Positions 33,963-37,988 of a stretch of 37,988 nt of DNA are shown here, in pieces. The notes under the pieces were generated by a model. It was not told where the DNA came from and did no database searches. It worked only from the letters and a program-made list of their open reading frames with translations. The first letter of the stretch is position 1. Each line of letters starts with the position of its first letter. Origin of the DNA: Ignavibacteria bacterium (GTDB lineage Bacteria > Bacteroidota > Ignavibacteria > UBA10030 > SZUA-254); the NCBI GenBank assembly GCA_016178595.1, contig JACOSY010000061.1:1-37988 (forward strand), in the 5' to 3' direction. The translations under genes were made by a program, and so were the position numbers.

Positions 33963-34223
33963 TTAATAGCCAGCCAGCTTAAGAGCTTCTTCGCGAGGAA
34001 TAGCAACCATCGTTTCTGAGGAAGCTATATCCGTCAGTTGGGTTGAAGCTTTCATTGCTGCTTTTTCATCGGGCCACTCTGTCGTGAATACCGCATCAAA
34101 TCTTCCGAGTGTCCAATATGCCGAAATGATTTTACCTCCCGCACTCTCGATAACTTTTCGAGGACGCTGGAGTTCTTCGGCGGTAGGCTTTCGTCTAAAT
34201 TTTGCCAGGGTTATCGTAATCAT
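33963..34223 (-). CDS. GYD-domain protein
   Basis: This small cytoplasmic protein of 86 residues has the GYD-family (dimeric alpha-beta barrel) pattern: KVIESAGGKIISAYWTLGRFDAVFTTEWPDE. The family's namesake GxYD is a GRFD here. The biochemical role of the family is not known. AAAGGAAA precedes the ATG. It lies alone between AT-rich gaps of 120-126 bases that hold no other gene I can support. Confidence 0.82.
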   Translation of the reverse strand: MITITLAKFRRKPTAEELQRPRKVIESAGGKIISAYWTLGRFDAVFTTEWPDEKAAMKASTQLTDIASSETMVAIPREEALKLAGY

Positions 34224-34349
34224 TGATGAGTTTCCTTTCTTGCTATCGGGTTAATGATCAATGGATTTCAATTCTCTGTTTTTGAATGAACTCATTTTAT
34301 TAAATCAATTATCTTAATACAGTCACTCACGATAGCTCTAACGTACGCG

Positions 34350-34805
34350 TTATTTTTTCTCCTCTATCGGCACTAAATCGAATTTGCCCGGTTGCTGACA
34401 TAAGAACGTGCATCCGGAATCTCCTACAGCGCCGCTGGCATGTCGATCCTTTGCGCCGTACGAGAGGTAAGAACCAGGCCCGAGCTTGGTTTCCGTGCCA
34501 CCTTCGGGCGTGTAAAACATCGTTCCGGAAATTACAACGGTCTTTATCGGGTTGGTATGATAATGGAGTGGAAACTTGGCGCCTGCCGGAAACTTGTAGA
34601 ACGCGCCATAAGCGCCCTTATCGGGATCTCCCCACAATACCGCTCTCTTGACGCCGCCGGTGTTGGGAACTTCAACCCATGTAAGATTCTCTGCGGGCCA
34701 AACAGTGGCTTCCTTTTTGGTTTTCTTCTGGGCGATGGATTGTGTTGCTCCGAGCACCATCAGCGTTGCGATCAACAAAATAAAGAGCGATGAGAAGCGT
34801 TTCAT
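34350..34805 (-). CDS. Exported cupin-domain protein
   Basis: This 151-residue protein has a signal peptide ending QSIAQ (about residue 26) and a single cupin barrel (about 45-140). The metal-type motif is FPLHYHTNPIKTVVISG and the second strand set is LGPGSYLSYGAKDRHASG. The arrangement resembles DUF4437/ChrR-like cupins, which bind a metal ion; the substrate is unknown. GGAGAAT lies 7 bases before the ATG. It begins 84 bases after the preA stop on the same strand and could be transcribed with the pyrimidine genes, but no link in function can be shown. Confidence 0.83.
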   Translation of the reverse strand: MKRFSSLFILLIATLMVLGATQSIAQKKTKKEATVWPAENLTWVEVPNTGGVKRAVLWGDPDKGAYGAFYKFPAGAKFPLHYHTNPIKTVVISGTMFYTPEGGTETKLGPGSYLSYGAKDRHASGAVGDSGCTFLCQQPGKFDLVPIEEKK

Positions 34806-34889
34806 AGATGATTCTCCATGATTGATGTTGTGATGAAATAGTGATTTAGATTAAGGTACAACTACTGCAGTCGAAATACAAAATCGTTT

Positions 34890-36200
34890 TTAGTGAATAT
34901 CGATGCCGTGCTTTTTCTGGAACTGCCGCAAACTTTCCCACGTCAGCGGCTGCGGAAGCTGTTTCATCAATTGGTTCCAGGTGATTGCCTCTGTCCCATC
35001 ATCCTTCCGCACCATGGAAATGCAGTTCTCGACGGGGCAGAGGAGGAAGCAGAGCGTGCAGCCGACGCAATCCGCTTGCCGTACGCGTGGTTGGTTCTTT
35101 CCATTGTGCGGAATCATATCGATGCACTGATGGGCGCTGTCCTCGCAGGCGATGTAACACAGGTTGCACTGGATGCATTTTGATTCGTCGATCTCAGCAA
35201 TTGTTCTCGCCAGAAGGTTGAGGTTTCCGAAATCGGTAATACATCGGAGCGATTTTCCCCGGAATTGCTCGATCGATCGATAACCTTTTTCTTCCATCCA
35301 GTTGGACAATCCCTCGGTCAGGTCGTCGATGATGCGGAAGCCATAGTGCATAGCGGCTGTACATATCTGCACGCTTGACGCACCAAGTAACATGAATTCC
35401 ACTGCATCGCGCCACGTGGAAACGCCGCCGATGCCGGAGATGGGAAGATCGACTTCAGGATCGATGGCGACCTGTGAGAGCATGTTCAACGCAATCGGTT
35501 TGATGGCAGGTCCGGCATAACCGCCATGACCTCCTTTGCCGTCGATGGATGGCCGTAATTCCAACGTATCGAGATTCAAACCCATGATACTGTTGATCGT
35601 ATTGATGAGGGAGATACCCTGGGCGCCGCCTTTTCTTGCCGCGCGTGCGGGAAAACGGATGTCGCTGATGTTGGGCGTCAGCTTCACAAGCACAGGGATG
35701 GTCGATACTTCCGTCACCCACCCGGTGATCATCGCGCAATATTCCGGCACCTGCCCGACGGCGGATCCCATGCCGCGTTCACTCATGCCGTGGGGGCAGC
35801 CGTAATTCAGCTCGATGCCGTCGCAGCCCGTGTCGATCGTTCGCTTGACGATATCGTGCCATGTTTCTCGTTTCGATTCGACCATGAGCGAGGTAATAAC
35901 GGCGCGATCGGGCCACAGTTTTTTCGTCTCGGCGATCTCCTTCAGGTTAACGTCAATCGGTCGGTCGCTGATCAGCTCGATATTATTGAGGCCTGCGATC
36001 TTCTGTCCATTGTAATCAATCGCGCCATACCGGTTGAAGACATTCATCACCGGCTCGCCGATGGTTTTCCACACGGCGCCGCCCCAGCCCGCTTCGAACG
36101 CCTTGCACACCTGGTAACCGGAATTCGTTGGAGGGGCGGAAGCCAGCCAGAAGGGATTTGGCGATTTGATACCGCCGCAGTTGATGGAGAGATCGGCCAT
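34890..36200 (-). CDS. preA: NAD-dependent dihydropyrimidine dehydrogenase, subunit PreA
   Basis: This 436-residue catalytic subunit, with FMN and two 4Fe-4S clusters, reduces uracil or thymine to the dihydro form together with PreT. An FMN-binding TIM barrel fills the first 330 residues (IKSPNPFWLASAPPTN, KLTPNISDI, GYAGPAIKPIAL, ISGIGGVSTW). A ferredoxin domain with CIQCNLCYIAC and CVGCTLCFLLCP is C-terminal. The loop after CPHGMSERGMGS has Val where mammalian DPD has its catalytic Cys671. The ATG at 36200 is chosen for AGAGGTGAGT in front of it; a GTG at 36206 would overlap the preT stop (GTGA). It directly follows preT, so the subunits are co-expressed. Confidence 0.94.
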   Translation of the reverse strand: MADLSINCGGIKSPNPFWLASAPPTNSGYQVCKAFEAGWGGAVWKTIGEPVMNVFNRYGAIDYNGQKIAGLNNIELISDRPIDVNLKEIAETKKLWPDRAVITSLMVESKRETWHDIVKRTIDTGCDGIELNYGCPHGMSERGMGSAVGQVPEYCAMITGWVTEVSTIPVLVKLTPNISDIRFPARAARKGGAQGISLINTINSIMGLNLDTLELRPSIDGKGGHGGYAGPAIKPIALNMLSQVAIDPEVDLPISGIGGVSTWRDAVEFMLLGASSVQICTAAMHYGFRIIDDLTEGLSNWMEEKGYRSIEQFRGKSLRCITDFGNLNLLARTIAEIDESKCIQCNLCYIACEDSAHQCIDMIPHNGKNQPRVRQADCVGCTLCFLLCPVENCISMVRKDDGTEAITWNQLMKQLPQPLTWESLRQFQKKHGIDIH

Positions 36201-36202
36201 AC

Positions 36203-37552
36203 TCACCTCTTATTAAAGATAAACGTATCAATCCCATGCGCCGCCTTTTTTCCGTCAGCAGCAGCATTCACCACTTCCTTACCGCCGTTGATACAATCGC
36301 CGCCGGCAAAGTATTTTGGGTTTGCCGTTCGCATCGTCTCGGTATTCACAGCGACGTTGCCATCGACGAATTCCATGCCGCCAATCTGTTCGAGAAAATT
36401 TTCATTTGCATCCTGGCCAATCGCCTTGATGATCATATCGACCGGAATCTGAAATTCCGATTTGGGAACCGGCTCGAGGGATTGCTTGCCTTTTGCCACG
36501 GGATTTCGCAATCGCATCTTCACACATTCGAGCGCTTCAACAGTGCCGTTGCCGATGATCCGTTGTGGAGCTGTGTGGAAGTGAAAGAGAATGCCGTCGT
36601 TTTTTGCAAGCTCATACTCGAAGTCGTACGCCGACATATCGTTTTCGCCGCGGCGGTAAACAATCGTTACCTGTTCTGCACCGAGACGCTTGGCTTCGGT
36701 CGCAGCGTCGATGGCGGTGTTGCCTGCACCGATAACAGCAACACGATGACCGACATCGACTGTGCTCCACTTTCGCGGCGTCACGCTCGCAATGAAGTCA
36801 AGTGCATCAACGACGCCTTTCAAATCCTCTCCGGGAATCTTAAGTGATGGAGACTTGCCGAGGCCAACGCCGATGAAGATTGCGTCATGTTTCTTTTCGA
36901 GTTCGGCGATGGTAAGATTTTTCCCAATCCACATTCCTGTCTTGATCGTTACGCCGAAGCTTTGAACCAGCTTCACTTCATTCAAGCTGTCCTTATAGGT
37001 CATTTTGTATGGTGCGATTCCCCATGTATCCAGACCGCCGGCAACGTCTTTGCCTTCGTAGATTGTCACGTCATAGCCGAGAAGGGCAAGCTCGGCTGCA
37101 CACGCAAGTCCCGATGGACCTGCACCGATGACGCCGACCGACTTTCCGTTTTTCGGCGCTGGCGTGAATAGTGCCGGCATCCCATGCTCGAAGTACCAAT
37201 CGATGGCATAGCGCTGGAGCCGCCCGATCTTGATCGGCTCCTCGCCGCGATCGTTGTACACACATGCACCTTCGCACAACACATCCACCGGGCACGCTTT
37301 TGCACACGTCAGCGCGATCCAGTTTGAAGCGAGGATCGTTTTTGCCGATCCTTTCACATTACCGGTGGCGATCTTCTTGATGAAGGTGGAGATGTCAATA
37401 TGAGTGGGACATGCCTTCATGCAGGGAGAATCAAAACAGTAGAGACAGCGGTTCGCTTCTGTCACCGCCTGATTCTGTGTGAAAGCGGGATGGATGTCCG
37501 CGAAGTTCTTCTCGTACTGCTCGTTTGTCAGTTTGGGCGCAGTGTTGTTCAT
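36203..37552 (-). CDS. preT: NAD-dependent dihydropyrimidine dehydrogenase, subunit PreT
   Basis: This 449-residue FAD subunit passes electrons from NAD(P)H to PreA. It resembles the glutamate synthase small subunit. N-terminal Fe-S Cys motifs are CLYCFDSPCMKACPTHID and CAKACPVDVLCEGACV. The FAD-binding loop is VGVIGAGPSGLACAAEL, the nucleotide loop is VAVIGAGNTAIDAATEA, and the C-terminal FAD contact is FAGGDCINGGKEVVNAAADG. The start overlaps (ATGA) the stop of a four-helix-bundle gene that has been cut by IS30. The promoter of this operon may therefore be gone or replaced by one from the element. Confidence 0.93.
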   Translation of the reverse strand: MNNTAPKLTNEQYEKNFADIHPAFTQNQAVTEANRCLYCFDSPCMKACPTHIDISTFIKKIATGNVKGSAKTILASNWIALTCAKACPVDVLCEGACVYNDRGEEPIKIGRLQRYAIDWYFEHGMPALFTPAPKNGKSVGVIGAGPSGLACAAELALLGYDVTIYEGKDVAGGLDTWGIAPYKMTYKDSLNEVKLVQSFGVTIKTGMWIGKNLTIAELEKKHDAIFIGVGLGKSPSLKIPGEDLKGVVDALDFIASVTPRKWSTVDVGHRVAVIGAGNTAIDAATEAKRLGAEQVTIVYRRGENDMSAYDFEYELAKNDGILFHFHTAPQRIIGNGTVEALECVKMRLRNPVAKGKQSLEPVPKSEFQIPVDMIIKAIGQDANENFLEQIGGMEFVDGNVAVNTETMRTANPKYFAGGDCINGGKEVVNAAADGKKAAHGIDTFIFNKR

Positions 37553-37853
37553 TGAGTGGTTCGAGGTTTTGGGTTTGAGGATTGAGAAGAAACCAGTTCA
37601 TCCGATTCAACATATTCTTCTATGTATGGAGCTACGGGGTCTTTCATAAAAGAAGGCATCTCGAATTTCCGATCAACAGCTTGAATGTATCGGAGAAGTT
37701 TTCCGCAAAGGTTATTACAATCGTGAAAGAGTTGAGTGAACTTCTCGTTGTTAGTCAGTGAGCCAGTGTGGTGGAGTAATTCAAGATGTTCCAGTGTTTC
37801 TTCACACGATCCGTAGGAACGGAAAAGATGATGGATGAATTCATTTTTGTACT
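37549..37853 (-). pseudogene. Four-helix-bundle (S23/IVS-type) protein, 5' end removed by IS30
   Basis: A frame of about 100 codons is open from the IS30 edge to a TGA at 37551-37549. It begins QYKNEFIHHLFRSYGSCEET and continues with helical HLELLHHTGSLTNNEKFTQL. This matches the second half of the four-helix-bundle family found in 23S rRNA intervening sequences and elsewhere (role unknown). The first half, with the usual IPSNIAEG segment, is missing because IS30 begins at 37854. The tail SSNPKPRTTQ comes from a 7-base repeat array. The stop overlaps the preT start. Confidence 0.75.
37558..37585 (+). repeat. Tandem 7-base repeats (GGTTYGA)
   Basis: Four units (GGTTCGA, GGTTTTG, GGTTTGA, GGATTGA) lie just before the preT start and inside the last codons of the truncated four-helix-bundle gene. 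They share their unit with the inverted array at 33255-33340. Confidence 0.55.
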
Positions 37854-37988
37854 GCTGGATTCAATGAGCAAGTGCAACACGTCGGTTAAAGACTTCGCGT
37901 GGTGTTTGATAATGTAATATTTTTCTTGGTCTGTTGTTCATGCGTCGTTCTAAACGTTTCACATCAGCATTGGAGACAGCGTCGAAGT
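37854..37988 (-). mobile_element. IS30-family element, right end only (inverted copy)
   Basis: This matches positions 5-139 of the window in reverse complement, with no mismatch seen by eye. The element's outer edge is at 37854 (GCTGGATTC), where it meets the four-helix-bundle coding sequence. The rest of the element lies beyond the window. Confidence 0.8.
37861..37988 (-). CDS. IS30-family transposase, C-terminal fragment (inverted copy)
   Basis: This is the last part of the transposase on the minus strand, ending at a TGA (37863-37861). It encodes the same residues as the fragment at the window start, from FDAVSNADVKRLERRMNN to VALAH. The N-terminal part and catalytic residues are outside the window. 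Confidence 0.85.
   Translation of the reverse strand, partial: FDAVSNADVKRLERRMNNRPRKILHYQTPREVFNRRVALAH

Noticed and set aside
35740-35790. PreA has Val at the place of the catalytic Cys671 of mammalian DPD (GSAVGQ).
   Set aside because: Bacterial PreA/PydA sequences as I remember them carry the same Val, so this is probably normal for the family and not a sign of lost function. An alignment would settle it.

Overview
The window looks like chromosomal DNA from a bacterium of the FCB group, most likely Ignavibacteria/Chlorobi or a close relative. The clearest sign is the type IX secretion (T9SS) sorting tail on the first gene, with the QNYPNPFNPTT motif typical of that group. Many exported proteins also have signal peptides ending in AQ. 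No rRNA, tRNA, CRISPR array or phage module was seen. Both ends run into the same inward-facing end of an IS30-family element: positions 5-139 match the reverse complement of 37854-37988 by eye. The window is therefore probably a contig that stops at a multicopy insertion sequence.

Layout. 0.2-6.6 kb: a 1952-residue secreted PKD-repeat protein with a T9SS tail, then palindromic repeats, a small YggU-like gene and two leftover T9SS tails. 6.7-11.8 kb (+): housekeeping genes rlmN, an M1 aminopeptidase, adk and a glycerophosphodiester phosphodiesterase, almost without gaps. 11.8-13.3 kb (-): a lipoprotein and an outer-membrane-like protein. 13.5-16.1 kb (+): a TPR-CHAT lipoprotein that appears to have lost its protease catalytic pair. 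16.1-17.8 kb (-): a toast-rack membrane protein behind an ECF sigma factor. 17.9-20.2 kb (+): tmk and an S41 protease. 20.2-27.5 kb (-): deoxynucleoside kinase, an NCS1 nucleobase transporter, two tandem membrane/TPR proteins resembling GT-C glycosyltransferases, and a DUF1028-TPR protein. 27.7-30.4 kb (-): a TPR gene broken by an amber codon, a decayed toxin-antitoxin pair, a HOGA-type aldolase and an intact toxin-antitoxin pair. 30.5-37.5 kb (-): a hypothetical membrane protein, dihydropyrimidinase, Smr, DinB-like, GYD and cupin genes, then preA and preT, then a four-helix-bundle gene cut by the right-hand IS30.

Function. PreT/PreA would reduce uracil or thymine and the dihydropyrimidinase would open the ring. 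The NCS1 carrier 9 kb away could bring in the base. The third enzyme of that pathway, beta-ureidopropionase, is not in the window. tmk and the deoxynucleoside kinase add salvage and synthesis of nucleotides. The best candidates for unfamiliar biology are the TPR-CHAT pseudoprotease beside the ECF/toast-rack pair, and the DUF1028-TPR plus twin GT-C-like TPR cluster. Several small genes are visibly decaying (amber stop, +1 frameshift, internal deletion, IS truncation), which suggests active turnover around 27-30 kb and at 37.6 kb.

All calls come from reading the sequence by eye and remembering families. No alignment or database search was run.
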